40,618 nt of DNA, from contig JALSPK010000097.1 of the NCBI GenBank assembly GCA_026986005.1, positions 1 through 40,618 on the forward strand, in the 5' to 3' direction. Origin of the DNA: Saprospiraceae bacterium (GTDB lineage Bacteria; Bacteroidota; Bacteroidia; Chitinophagales; Saprospiraceae). Shown one piece after another: positions 32,326 through 40,618 of this stretch. Numbering within the stretch: position 1 is the stretch's first letter; each line of letters opens with the position of its first letter. Under the pieces are notes generated by a model that had not been told where the DNA came from, searched no databases, and saw nothing but the letters and a program-made list of their open reading frames with translations. Made by a program: the position numbers and the translations under genes.

Positions 32326-33882
32326 CTATTTTTCTTCACCAAATTGCATCCAATTAATTTTGTCTAAATCTATATTTTTCCAATTAGATGTTTCAATGTT
32401 AATTGGGTAATACCCCTCTTTAGGAATTGATTTAAATTTATTAATTTCATTTTTAAGATTATTCCATTCCTCTTGGGGTATTAAATCTATTTTTTTATCT
32501 GTAATTTCTTCTTTTTTAACACCGGATGGTATTGGGTGGGGTTCATAAAAATTCCAATGACTGTAATTTTCAGTATTTTGATATACCCCTGCAACAGGTA
32601 TCTTTTGCCCATTTTTTCTGTATTTTGATGGCAATGGATAATTTCTTATTCTCAATAAAGGATAAGTTCCCAATCCCATTGACATATTTGTTAAAGAAGC
32701 AATTTTATTCGTCCTTTCATCTATTACAATCGCCGGATTTAAATCTCCGGAATAATACATATCTCTTGTTTTTAATAATTCCAATATTTTAACAATACCA
32801 TACAAAGCAAAAGGAATATAAAAAAACCATCCAAATAACTTTGCTAAGACAAATAATATCAGCAAATATACTATTGGTTTAAAATATCTTGATTTTGTCG
32901 TATATAAATAATGAAACAGGTCGAAACCAGCATTTGCTTGTCTAGAAGATTTTGCATCATGTGTAGGAATACCAAAATGAAAGTGCTGTGGATTAATCGA
33001 TACTTCTCCGGTAGAATAATCAATATTAATTGTCGTATTATCTTTTTGATTTAGCATCCCTTTTAGCTTGGGTATTCTTCCATACAGGTCATATTCACTA
33101 ATTTTTGTGAAATTATCAGTATTGGATTTATCTATAATTTCAATATCACCTTTTGCGATTGCAATCCAAGCGCCATTTTTCTTATGCAAAATATTAATAG
33201 GAGAGCCCTCAATGACAGAGCTAAAAGCTATTATTTTATGTTTAGATTCATTAGGATCTTTATCCTTTGTAGATTTTTTAAACCTAAAACCTTTAAATTT
33301 TATTTCATATAATAAATCATCTAAATTATCTATACTTTCTCCAAAAAATCTGGTACTTAAACTAAAGATGAAATTCTCGCCTACTTGATCATCTAAAAAT
33401 TCATCATCGGGTATATCTTTAAATTTAAAAACCCTTTCCCCATCATTATTTACAGATGAATTTGAAAATAATTCTTTCTCTTCTTCTAATACATCACCAT
33501 AGTCTATAATTGTTCCGGACTCCGAACTTCCTAATCTTATTCTTGCCTTTATTCCATTTTTACTTAACGAATAACCCCACATATTGATAGTGCTTTGCAA
33601 AATAAAACTTGCAATTTCAATATTAGGAAAAAGTTTAAACAAAACAATTTCTTCTTCAATTGCTGTACCTTCAATAATTTCAAATGGCAAATCTTGTTCA
33701 CATATAATTATATTTCCATTATACCGACCAATATATACCTCTCCTTCCTCCGGAATTAAAACCTCCTCCATATATTGACTGTCGATTTTTTTTAGACTGC
33801 CATAACCTAATGATTCTAATAATTCTTTTTCATTTTTTAATTGTTCAGACTTGATAACAATCATTGACATTTTCCATCCCAT
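32326..33882 (-). CDS. Large unknown protein with a C-terminal DUF3239-like part
   Basis: This protein has 518 residues. The N-terminal 220 look soluble and acidic (for example LIPEEGEVYIGRYNGNIIIC and GSSESGTIIDYGDVLEEEKE) and are unknown to me. Residues about 335-372 hold two membrane segments (PIVYLLILFVLAKLFGWFFY and the next). The part after them (YYSGDLNPAIVIDERTNKIA, SMGLGTYPLLRIRNYPLP, HWNFYEPHPIPSGV) resembles DUF3239 proteins. There is no signal peptide. Starts at Met5 or Met7 are possible. The gene stands alone between an LmbE relic and a MITE. Function cannot be inferred. Confidence 0.55.
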   Translation of the reverse strand: MGWKMSMIVIKSEQLKNEKELLESLGYGSLKKIDSQYMEEVLIPEEGEVYIGRYNGNIIICEQDLPFEIIEGTAIEEEIVLFKLFPNIEIASFILQSTINMWGYSLSKNGIKARIRLGSSESGTIIDYGDVLEEEKELFSNSSVNNDGERVFKFKDIPDDEFLDDQVGENFIFSLSTRFFGESIDNLDDLLYEIKFKGFRFKKSTKDKDPNESKHKIIAFSSVIEGSPINILHKKNGAWIAIAKGDIEIIDKSNTDNFTKISEYDLYGRIPKLKGMLNQKDNTTINIDYSTGEVSINPQHFHFGIPTHDAKSSRQANAGFDLFHYLYTTKSRYFKPIVYLLILFVLAKLFGWFFYIPFALYGIVKILELLKTRDMYYSGDLNPAIVIDERTNKIASLTNMSMGLGTYPLLRIRNYPLPSKYRKNGQKIPVAGVYQNTENYSHWNFYEPHPIPSGVKKEEITDKKIDLIPQEEWNNLKNEINKFKSIPKEGYYPINIETSNWKNIDLDKINWMQFGEEK

Positions 33883-33924
33883 AATTTTCTGTGTTCTTTA
33901 TTTAACGTAGTATCAGCATTTAAT

Positions 33925-34004
33925 TAGTGTCTGTCCATAAAATCATTAAAATTTAAAAATAATCTTTATTTTTCAAAAATCAAGCACTTTATAGACAGAC
34001 ACTA
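33925..34004. repeat. MITE copy D (80 bp, internal deletion)
   Basis: It carries both ends, TAGTGTCTGTCCATAAAATC and ACTTTATAGACAGACACTA, but the middle of the element, with its hairpin, is missing, so it is half the length of copies A and F. It lies between two divergent genes, 42 bases ahead of the large unknown gene, where it could affect their promoters. Confidence 0.8.
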
Positions 34005-34095
34005 ATTTAAAACTCCCCCCAAAATTAAACAAATATGTTATTTTTAGGGTATTTTATCAATAATAAATTAATGTATACATTACAAAAATTATTCT

Positions 34096-34103
34096 TACTT
34101 TTG
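34096..34103 (+). promoter_or_regulatory. -7 box of the small membrane protein gene
   Basis: TACTTTTG matches the consensus exactly, 29 nt before the ATG at 34133. No TTG is found at the usual distance upstream. Confidence 0.5.
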
Positions 34104-34132
34104 TTCGCAGATTTATAATACTAAAAAACACG

Positions 34133-34534
34133 ATGACTATACCACTGAAAAATAATGAATTAATTAACTTGGTCAAAGAAATGGCATTCCAAGGGGAAGA
34201 CTTCGATTCAATATTTTTAGAATTGGACAAAAGAAAAGATTCTTTTCCGAAAGAGGCTATATTTAAAGCAAAAAGCAATATTAGCTTCCATATTGCAAAT
34301 TACCAACTTGCTAAACAGCAAAATACCAAAGCTTTAACTTTAATACTTCTGGGTTCTATTCTGTTTTTAATTGGGATTTCAATTACGACATTTACGTATT
34401 TTAGTGCTAACAATTACTATATTTTGGCTTATGGAGCCATTTTAGCCGGTGTCTGGAATATATATGCAGGATTTTTAATATACAAAAAACCCTTAGAAGA
34501 TTTAATCCCTAGAAAAAGAATCTACCGGAGATAG
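34133..34534 (+). CDS. Small two-helix membrane protein, unknown function
   Basis: I do not recognise this 133-residue protein. The N-terminal 65 residues are soluble and helical (NNELINLVKEMAFQGEDFDS). Two membrane segments follow (about 68-90, LTLILLGSILFLIGISITTF, and 97-116, YYILAYGAILAGVWNIYAGF), and the tail is basic (PRKRIYRR). The short loop and basic tail place both ends inside the cell. It has its own -7 box and no operon partner. Confidence 0.6.
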   Translation: MTIPLKNNELINLVKEMAFQGEDFDSIFLELDKRKDSFPKEAIFKAKSNISFHIANYQLAKQQNTKALTLILLGSILFLIGISITTFTYFSANNYYILAYGAILAGVWNIYAGFLIYKKPLEDLIPRKRIYRR

Positions 34535-34661
34535 TATTATAAGTTCTACCACGATGTTACAGGAAGTATAGCTTAATGTAAAAAATAACAGTAAAATCGT
34601 ATTTTACATCAGCTTGGTAAAAAGAAAAGCGAATATTTAACGTTTTTCTACAAGCCTTGTG

Positions 34662-34669
34662 TATATTTG
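34662..34669 (+). promoter_or_regulatory. -7 box upstream of the sensor kinase gene
   Basis: TATATTTG matches the consensus exactly and lies 87 nt before the ATG at 34757, giving a leader of about 80 nt. The -33 region has only TTTTT. Confidence 0.5.
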
Positions 34670-34756
34670 TTTTTGGTATACTAAGCATTGATGGAATTTT
34701 GTGTATAGAAAACATGCTGTTTATATCACAAAATCCTATGATGGCTTATAATTATT

Positions 34757-37700
34757 ATGATACAATCAATGGGAAAAACAATTAATATAAAATGGCTTTT
34801 TGCATTATCTTTAATGCTATGTGCTTGGACTTTGCTTTCTCAATCAAACTCTCATTGGATTCAAGTAGAAATACCGGTAAACGAAAACATCACTTATATC
34901 AACTTTTTTTCGAAAAATTACGGTATTGCCGCCGGCAAAAAACTAATGGAATATCATGATAATTCCTGGTATAATTTTGAAAACCAAGCTCCAAAAAACA
35001 TTGATGCAATATGTGCATTGGACACTAACTCCATCTTTATTTCCCACAATACTAAATACCAAGAATCCAAACTTTATTATTGGAATGGCAAATACTGGAA
35101 TGCATTGGCTCAACCATTAGTCAATTCAATATCGGCAATGGATTTTAAAGATGAAAATAACGGAACCATTGCCGGATACGGGGAAATTGCTCTATACAAA
35201 AATGGCAAGTGGTATAAAATAAACCCTCCCTCAAATAATAGTATAACTCATGTAATTTTGCTAAATGACAGCCATATTTGGGCATTAATAAAAAATGAAG
35301 GACTGTATTATTATTCCGGTAAATGGACTAAGGTTGAAAATTCCAAACAAGTATTTGATATCTTTTTGTACAAAAAAGAGTTATTTGTTGCAGGTAATTA
35401 TTTTATCGGCAAAGCAAAAGATGACTCAATAGAAATTATTTCGGATTTTGAATACAAAAAAAGACCTGTTCTATCGAAAATGTTTGTTTTAAATCCCTCC
35501 GATATTTATTTAACGGGAGTTAACGGAATTTTACTTCATTACAGCAATAAATCTTGGGATAAAATAGAATTAAATACCAAAGTGGATATCAATGATATCA
35601 AAATGATAAACGAGTATGACGGGTGGATAGGCGTGGATGAAGGCATCTTATTTCATTTCACGAATAACGCCCCTCCATATAGCAGGCATGCCAAATGGAA
35701 AGGTTTTGATGAAACTAACTATTTCAATAGTTTTAACGCCAAGGTTGTTGATGATGAATACGGTGTAGTGACGGCGGACTTCAACAGAGACGGGCTTGTG
35801 GATATTTTCACCTGCGGGCTATTTGAAGAAAATCATTTATATATAAACCGAGGAAATATTTCTTTTATTGATAAAGCAAGATTACTCGGAGTCAACGGTT
35901 CTTCTGTACCGGATGAAGCAAGAGAATTAAACCTTGGAGCCTGTGCCGCAGATTTTGACAATGACAATGATATTGATTTGTACGTTGGAGTCTTAAATGG
36001 CAAAAACAAGCTGTATGAAAATATCAGCGCAAAATATTTTATCGATTATTCTAAAATAGCCGGCGGCATTGGTATAAAAACAGATAGAACCAATGCCGTA
36101 ATTTCTGGAGATATTGATAATGATGGAGACCTTGATTTATTTATTGTCAATGAACATAGTACTAACAGACTATATTTAAACAATGGCGCCGGTATTTTTA
36201 CCGAAAAAACAGGAGAATCGGGACTAAAATCTATCAATGGTGGAATGGCTTGTTCATTTGGGGATATAGATAATGATGGTGATTTGGATTTATATGTTGC
36301 AAATTGGTCAAGAGCCAATACAATGTATAAAAATCTATTAAAAGAGTCAGGTGAGTTATCATTTGAAGATATCAGCACCAATAGCAAAACCAAGGGGGAT
36401 CCTGCTACAAAAAGCAATGCCGTTGTGTTTGCCGATATTGATAATGATGGTGATTTGGATTTGTATGTAACCAATAGGAAAACTTCAAACAAATTATATA
36501 TAAATAACGGTAAAGGGATATTTGCCGATAAAACCACTGAATTAACCGGTATAGACAATATGAAAAGCAATGGTGCCGTAATTGCCGATTTTGACGGAAA
36601 CGGATGGAAAGATATCTATGTTTCAAATGTAGGTGAGAATATTTATTTTGAAAATATCAACGGGCATTTTTACAAAAAAAAGACAGGTTTTGGAGGTTAT
36701 AGCACCGGTTCTGCTTGTGCTGATTTTGACAATGACGGGGATTTGGATTTGTATGTTGCAAATTATATAGGCGAGAGTAGCTCAATGTTGATAAATAAGT
36801 TAAATAATAATAATTTTATCAAAATAAAAATCGAAGGGATAAAAAATAACAGAAGTGGAATCGGAACTAAAATTTATGTCTATAAAGACAAAGGATTAAA
36901 TAATATGAAGCAGTTGATAGATTTTAGGCAGATTAACGGTGGATCCGGATATGCTTCGATGAATCAATTAACACAAACGATACAGATTCAAGAGAATAAA
37001 TTTGTAGATGTAAAAGCGGTTTTCCCCAATGGAATAGTAAAAAAATTCAAACACCTCAATGCAAAAAGATATTTATATATTCAGGATTTAAACGGCATGG
37101 AGAAGCAATTGTTTTTAATTAAAAAATATATTTTGCGCCGTTTATTAGATCCGCATGAATTGTATGAATTAATCAAAAAAATATTCATTTTGTTTTTTGT
37201 TTTATTTATGGCATTCAGGGGATATCGAAGGTACAATTGGCCGGTTCTTTTTACTATAATTATTTCGCTCTTACTACTAAGTATTTATTATTTACAATAC
37301 CATTTTTTGGAATATCACAATTTCTTTTTTGCCACATTACTTCCTGTGGCAAGTGTCACAGGGTTGATTCTGTTGCTACATCAGATTTTTGAAAGAAAAC
37401 TCACTAAGAAATATGCAATTGTGGAGCAAGAACAAATACGTGAAAAATTATCAAGGGATTTACATGATGACCTTGCTTCGACTATCAGCTCGATAGGCAT
37501 ATATTTGGCATTGATAAGGCATAATATTGCCGGTATTGACAATAAATCAAATAAATATTTATCCAAAGCGGAATCTCTTGTTTCGGACGCCGCAAATTCC
37601 ATAACCGACCTTATATGGGCGATAAAATCCAAGCCGGAATCATTATCGAATTTATTTGATAGAATCAAATACAATTTTTCATCGTTATTAATGGAGAAAA

Positions 37701-38032
37701 GTATTAATTTTAAACTGGAAATTGATAGTAAATGTCAAGATATGATTTTGCACCAAAAAACAAAACAAAATATATATCTAATCATTAAGGAAGCCATTAA
37801 CAATATTTTAAAATACGCCAATGCTGAAAAAGTATTATTAAAAGCAACAAAAACCGGTAGAAAAACTGTGATTATAATCGATGATAATGGTGTTGGTTTT
37901 GATATTGTGAAAGCTGCAGGAAAAGGACATGGATTGACCAATATGCAAAAAAGAGCTGAAGATATAGGAGCTAAATTGAAGATTATCTCTAATAAAGAAA
38001 CGGGAACAAAACTATTGATAGAGATTAGATAG
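34757..38032 (+). CDS. Sensor histidine kinase with periplasmic propellers and UnbV/ASPIC domain
   Basis: The protein has 1091 residues. After a signal peptide (to about 29, LLSQ) comes a region of repeated strands like a YCF48-type propeller (about 32-305), then seven calcium-type motifs of FG-GAP/VCBS repeats (Asp341, 399, 452, 503, 560, 611, 656; for example DIDNDGDLDLYVAN), which would close one seven-bladed propeller. An UnbV/ASPIC domain follows (about 685-785), then three membrane helices (about 808-880) and a cytoplasmic kinase: HisKA_3 box RDLHDDLASTISSIG with His903, N box KEAINNILKYA, G boxes DDNGVGF and GHGLTNM. No response regulator is in the window. The input ligand is unknown. 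Confidence 0.88.
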   Translation: MIQSMGKTINIKWLFALSLMLCAWTLLSQSNSHWIQVEIPVNENITYINFFSKNYGIAAGKKLMEYHDNSWYNFENQAPKNIDAICALDTNSIFISHNTKYQESKLYYWNGKYWNALAQPLVNSISAMDFKDENNGTIAGYGEIALYKNGKWYKINPPSNNSITHVILLNDSHIWALIKNEGLYYYSGKWTKVENSKQVFDIFLYKKELFVAGNYFIGKAKDDSIEIISDFEYKKRPVLSKMFVLNPSDIYLTGVNGILLHYSNKSWDKIELNTKVDINDIKMINEYDGWIGVDEGILFHFTNNAPPYSRHAKWKGFDETNYFNSFNAKVVDDEYGVVTADFNRDGLVDIFTCGLFEENHLYINRGNISFIDKARLLGVNGSSVPDEARELNLGACAADFDNDNDIDLYVGVLNGKNKLYENISAKYFIDYSKIAGGIGIKTDRTNAVISGDIDNDGDLDLFIVNEHSTNRLYLNNGAGIFTEKTGESGLKSINGGMACSFGDIDNDGDLDLYVANWSRANTMYKNLLKESGELSFEDISTNSKTKGDPATKSNAVVFADIDNDGDLDLYVTNRKTSNKLYINNGKGIFADKTTELTGIDNMKSNGAVIADFDGNGWKDIYVSNVGENIYFENINGHFYKKKTGFGGYSTGSACADFDNDGDLDLYVANYIGESSSMLINKLNNNNFIKIKIEGIKNNRSGIGTKIYVYKDKGLNNMKQLIDFRQINGGSGYASMNQLTQTIQIQENKFVDVKAVFPNGIVKKFKHLNAKRYLYIQDLNGMEKQLFLIKKYILRRLLDPHELYELIKKIFILFFVLFMAFRGYRRYNWPVLFTIIISLLLLSIYYLQYHFLEYHNFFFATLLPVASVTGLILLLHQIFERKLTKKYAIVEQEQIREKLSRDLHDDLASTISSIGIYLALIRHNIAGIDNKSNKYLSKAESLVSDAANSITDLIWAIKSKPESLSNLFDRIKYNFSSLLMEKSINFKLEIDSKCQDMILHQKTKQNIYLIIKEAINNILKYANAEKVLLKATKTGRKTVIIIDDNGVGFDIVKAAGKGHGLTNMQKRAEDIGAKLKIISNKETGTKLLIEIR

Positions 38033-38181
38033 TTTCTGTTCAATGTTTAATGCTTCGCTTCCAATATATTCAGATCCTGATTTTTTTTAATTCGCTCAGT
38101 AACGAATTTGTAAGTACTCGATATTGAAGTAAATCATGCGTTTCATTCAAAATTAAGACGTCAATATTCTTCAAAATATTC

Positions 38182-38227
38182 CAAAAAGATTATTTTTCAA
38201 TTTTAATGACTTTATAGACAGACACTA
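38182..38227 (+). repeat. MITE copy E (46-bp solo end)
   Basis: It ends ACTTTATAGACAGACACTA and matches, reversed, the first 46 bases of copy A through AATCTTTTTG. The rest is missing. It abuts copy F with two bases between, so that GACAGACACTA and TAGTGTCTGTC face each other as a near-perfect palindrome. The 149 bases ahead of it, after the kinase gene, hold nothing recognisable. Confidence 0.75.
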
Positions 38228-38229
38228 AA

Positions 38230-38393
38230 TAGTGTCTGTCTATAAAGTGCTTGATTTTTGAAAAATTAAGATTTTTAATGAGATTTTTGTCTTTCTGAGA
38301 ATTAGTGATGCCTTAGCATCAGTAATTTGAATAAAGTAAAAATATCGTAAAAATATTATTTTTAAATTTTAATGACTTTGTGGACAGACACTA
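38230..38393 (+). repeat. MITE copy F (164 bp, best-preserved full copy)
   Basis: It starts TAGTGTCTGTCTATAAAGTG and ends ACTTTGTGGACAGACACTA: 19-bp inverted ends with two mismatches. The flanks CTAA/TTAG extend the inverted ends further (CTAAATAGTGTCTGTC on both sides). The centre has TGATGCCTTAGCATCA, a hairpin. No frame longer than a few codons exists, so it must be moved by a transposase encoded elsewhere. Copy C shares its orientation; copy A is reversed. Confidence 0.88.
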
Positions 38394-38461
38394 TTTAGGC
38401 AACTTTGATTTAGAAAAATCCAAATAAAAAGGGTGAGAATTCTTATTTTAAACATTTGCAT

Positions 38462-40123
38462 TTATTTAATCATTTTGACACTTAGATAGTACTTATTATT
38501 GAGTTTTACTACAAATATTATAAAGTCCGGATATTCTCCCTCTATAATACCAAAATCATCTTGAATCCATAGAGCTTTATCATAATCAATATAAGCTTTG
38601 GCATACAACTCATTTAGAAATATTAAATTAGATTTATCTTTAAATATTTCTTTATTTTTACGTAGTAATTCTATGTCATCATCATCATATACCATTAAAT
38701 TTTTAAAAACGTATTTATAACTTTTGTTTTTGAGTAATATGGAAACGGTCTTCAATAGACATTTTATAGATTTTTGACATATTTGTAAATCAGCAGGAAT
38801 AGAATCCGGAACACTATCAAAGATTTTAAAACTATCAATTTGAATTAATCTATATTCGTTAAAAAGAGTATTATCAATATTTAATCTTTGTGATGATTTT
38901 ATATCATTTTGATTCATTTTTTTTTCTGTCAATACATAATTATATGCTTTATTTTTATTTTCGGGAAAATTAATTGTATAAATTCCTATCTCATTTGGAA
39001 TTATAGGATTTTCTCTTTTTACAAATATTTTTCTATCATAAATTGCTAAAATATCAATTTTTCTTTTAGAACTAATAAATAATTTTAACTTTGTTTTTAT
39101 TATTTTTTCATTTTTATCAATTGATTTTATTTTAAAAAATACATACTCGTAATTTACACCTTTTTTGTTTGTGCTATACGTATTAATAATATATTTTTCT
39201 TGGTTTTTTCTGTCTTCGATTAAAGTTAATTTTTTAAAATATCTAGAACTGTCATAATTTAGATTATTAATTATTGTATATTCTGACGAATCAGATGTAT
39301 TAAAAAACGTTTTATCTCTATTTTTATATATGAAGATATCATCATCAATATTAAATAATTGATATAAATTAAAATTTGACTTATAATAATTATGTTTATT
39401 AAAAACTATTTGACCAATTGAATTATGTTTTTTAAGGTATAATACCGGATTAAAAACAGTATTATCGCTATGTCTTTCTTTTTTATTAGCATTGACATAA
39501 GGTAAACCGAAGAATTGATATAAAAATGTACCTTTTTTATCGTACGGGAAAATATTAATAAGTTGTAAAGAAGCCAATCCGGTTTCCAAAGTATATCGTT
39601 TATCCGGGAAATTTGAATTTTTAAGATCAAAACTTTTAAATAATTTTTCCGGTTCAAAAGGAATTAATTCAATGTCAATTTTATTATTATTTATCTTTAT
39701 ATTCAAAATTTGAAATCCTTTGTGTCCTAATCTTTTTTTTGTTTTAACTATACCTATAAACACTTTATTTTCACCAATAATACTAGGTCTAGTTTCAGCA
39801 TTAAAGAAAAATGGGTTGTAATAATTGTAACTTCTTCTTTTGTATCCCTTTTTTTTAGTTATCGTATATTCATCAATTGTTGTTTTTGAATCATAATCCA
39901 GTAATATGAATTTTGAATTGTTTTTATCCCACAAAAGAATACCGTTTTTCAAGAAAAATATCTTCTCAACTTTATAGTTTTTTAAAGAATAAAAAAGGTT
40001 GAAAAAATCATCTAACAATACCGTCTTTTGAGTATTTTCATCTAAAATTTTATAATTTGTTATCTGGCTCGAACTGATGTTAGTAAAAAAAATAGCAAAT
40101 AAAATAAAAATTACTTTTTTCAT
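38462..40123 (-). CDS. Secreted protein of unknown function
   Basis: I do not recognise this 553-residue protein. A signal peptide (about 1-19, ending ISSSQ) is followed by strand-rich sequence with very high Lys, Asn, Ile and Phe content (for example GILLWDKNNSKFILLDYDSK), as in the secreted protein at 11344-12768. There is no lipobox, no T9SS domain and no catalytic motif that I can name, so it is probably periplasmic. The coding sequence is even more AT-rich than its neighbours. It stands alone behind two MITE copies. Confidence 0.55.
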   Translation of the reverse strand: MKKVIFILFAIFFTNISSSQITNYKILDENTQKTVLLDDFFNLFYSLKNYKVEKIFFLKNGILLWDKNNSKFILLDYDSKTTIDEYTITKKKGYKRRSYNYYNPFFFNAETRPSIIGENKVFIGIVKTKKRLGHKGFQILNIKINNNKIDIELIPFEPEKLFKSFDLKNSNFPDKRYTLETGLASLQLINIFPYDKKGTFLYQFFGLPYVNANKKERHSDNTVFNPVLYLKKHNSIGQIVFNKHNYYKSNFNLYQLFNIDDDIFIYKNRDKTFFNTSDSSEYTIINNLNYDSSRYFKKLTLIEDRKNQEKYIINTYSTNKKGVNYEYVFFKIKSIDKNEKIIKTKLKLFISSKRKIDILAIYDRKIFVKRENPIIPNEIGIYTINFPENKNKAYNYVLTEKKMNQNDIKSSQRLNIDNTLFNEYRLIQIDSFKIFDSVPDSIPADLQICQKSIKCLLKTVSILLKNKSYKYVFKNLMVYDDDDIELLRKNKEIFKDKSNLIFLNELYAKAYIDYDKALWIQDDFGIIEGEYPDFIIFVVKLNNKYYLSVKMIK

Positions 40124-40618
40124 AATCTTTTTTTAATACCTATATAGCTGTATATACCATATCATAGGGTTCGGATTCTTACCTTTAAAAACGCTTTCAA
40201 GAGCAAAGATATTTGAAGACAGTCCGAAAAAACCGAATGTTTTAAAATTATTTGAAACAATAAAAATAAAAATGTAAAGTAGGACTTGAAAACATGCGAT
40301 AGTATGACTTCAAAGCCGGCTTAATATTGCTTCACTTCATTCATTAATTTGATCTCCCCAGAACAAATACATTCTCCGCTTCCATCGGTAAGGCAAATTT
40401 AAAATTAATTATTTTATTAACCAAATGAAATTTTTAAACAATACGTTCACGGTTCACATGTTTTTGTCAACCATTTTTATGAGACCTCAAATTGCAGGCT
40501 CTTCCTTCGTCTTTGGTAGCACAGCGTCCGTTTGTGTTGCCGAAGTTACGACAGGTTTTATTATGCCTTATGCCCGAAGAGCGTGTCAGCCAATACTCGC
40601 AGCCCGTATCCGTTATCA
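40124..40618. other. Terminal region: possible gene fragment and a GC-richer tail
   Basis: No complete gene is seen. At about 40192-40278 the plus strand reads IFEDSPKKPNVLKLFETIKI and stops, which looks like the C-terminus of a lost protein. From about 40490 the composition shifts to higher GC. A plus-strand frame starting at ATG 40427 stays open to the window end (about 64 codons), but it lacks clear protein character and may be chance. The tail could be the edge of a mobile element or repeat continuing outside the window. Confidence 0.3.

Noticed and set aside
36046-36626. Long minus-strand frames with repeated LSISPN-type motifs
   Set aside because: They are shadows of the repeated calcium-binding motifs of the sensor kinase on the plus strand.

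Overview
This is a low-GC chromosomal segment from a member of the Bacteroidota. The main clues are a 16S rRNA 5' end with the Bacteroidota-type GCTAGCGGGAGGC signature, -7 boxes of the form TAnnTTTG (several with a TTG about 20 nt upstream), a trio of SurA/PpiC folding factors, many signal peptides cut just before Gln, and the remains of a type IX secretion sorting domain. I cannot place it more precisely than the phylum.

Layout. 0-2.2 kb: 5' end of an rRNA operon leaving the window leftwards with its promoter, then an ECF sigma / membrane anti-sigma / Spy-like operon with a clear terminator. 2.3-5.3 kb: ligA, a 164-bp MITE, and an outer-membrane barrel protein. 5.4-9.7 kb: three-gene operon of periplasmic PPIase/chaperones for outer-membrane protein folding. 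10-15.6 kb: an LPG-synthase/flippase-like membrane protein, a secreted unknown, an M20 dipeptidase and a zinc phospholipase C-like protein. 15.8-20.1 kb: a candidate ncRNA/terminator hairpin, then priA and recD as a replication/repair pair. 20.3-23.5 kb: an accessory island with a Bro-N gene, an integron attC-like palindrome, an ATPase fragment, a broken PmeII/EcoO109I-like restriction-modification pair, a decayed T9SS-exported protein and another MITE. 23.5-27.8 kb: MscS channel, outer-membrane barrel, His-rich NifX-like protein and glycyl-tRNA synthetase. 27.9-29.1 kb: a second restriction-modification island, in which an intact-looking NgoBV-like endonuclease faces a methyltransferase gene that has lost its whole middle. 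29.2-34.5 kb: deoxynucleoside kinase + folK, an alanine:cation symporter, an LmbE-type deacetylase relic, a large unknown membrane protein, a MITE and a small membrane protein. 34.7-38.0 kb: a 1091-residue sensor kinase whose periplasmic part is two propeller-like regions plus an UnbV/ASPIC domain. 38.0-40.6 kb: two abutting MITE copies, a secreted unknown, and a compositionally different tail.

Most of the backbone is housekeeping (rRNA, ligA, priA, recD, glyS, folK) mixed with envelope biogenesis. The unusual content is (1) the orphaned NgoBV-like endonuclease with a gutted methyltransferase, (2) a MITE family with six copies in different states, (3) the cassette-like Bro-N region with an attC-like site next to a dead restriction-modification system, and (4) the propeller-UnbV-histidine kinase fusion. 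Much of the intergenic DNA proved to be readable gene relics.
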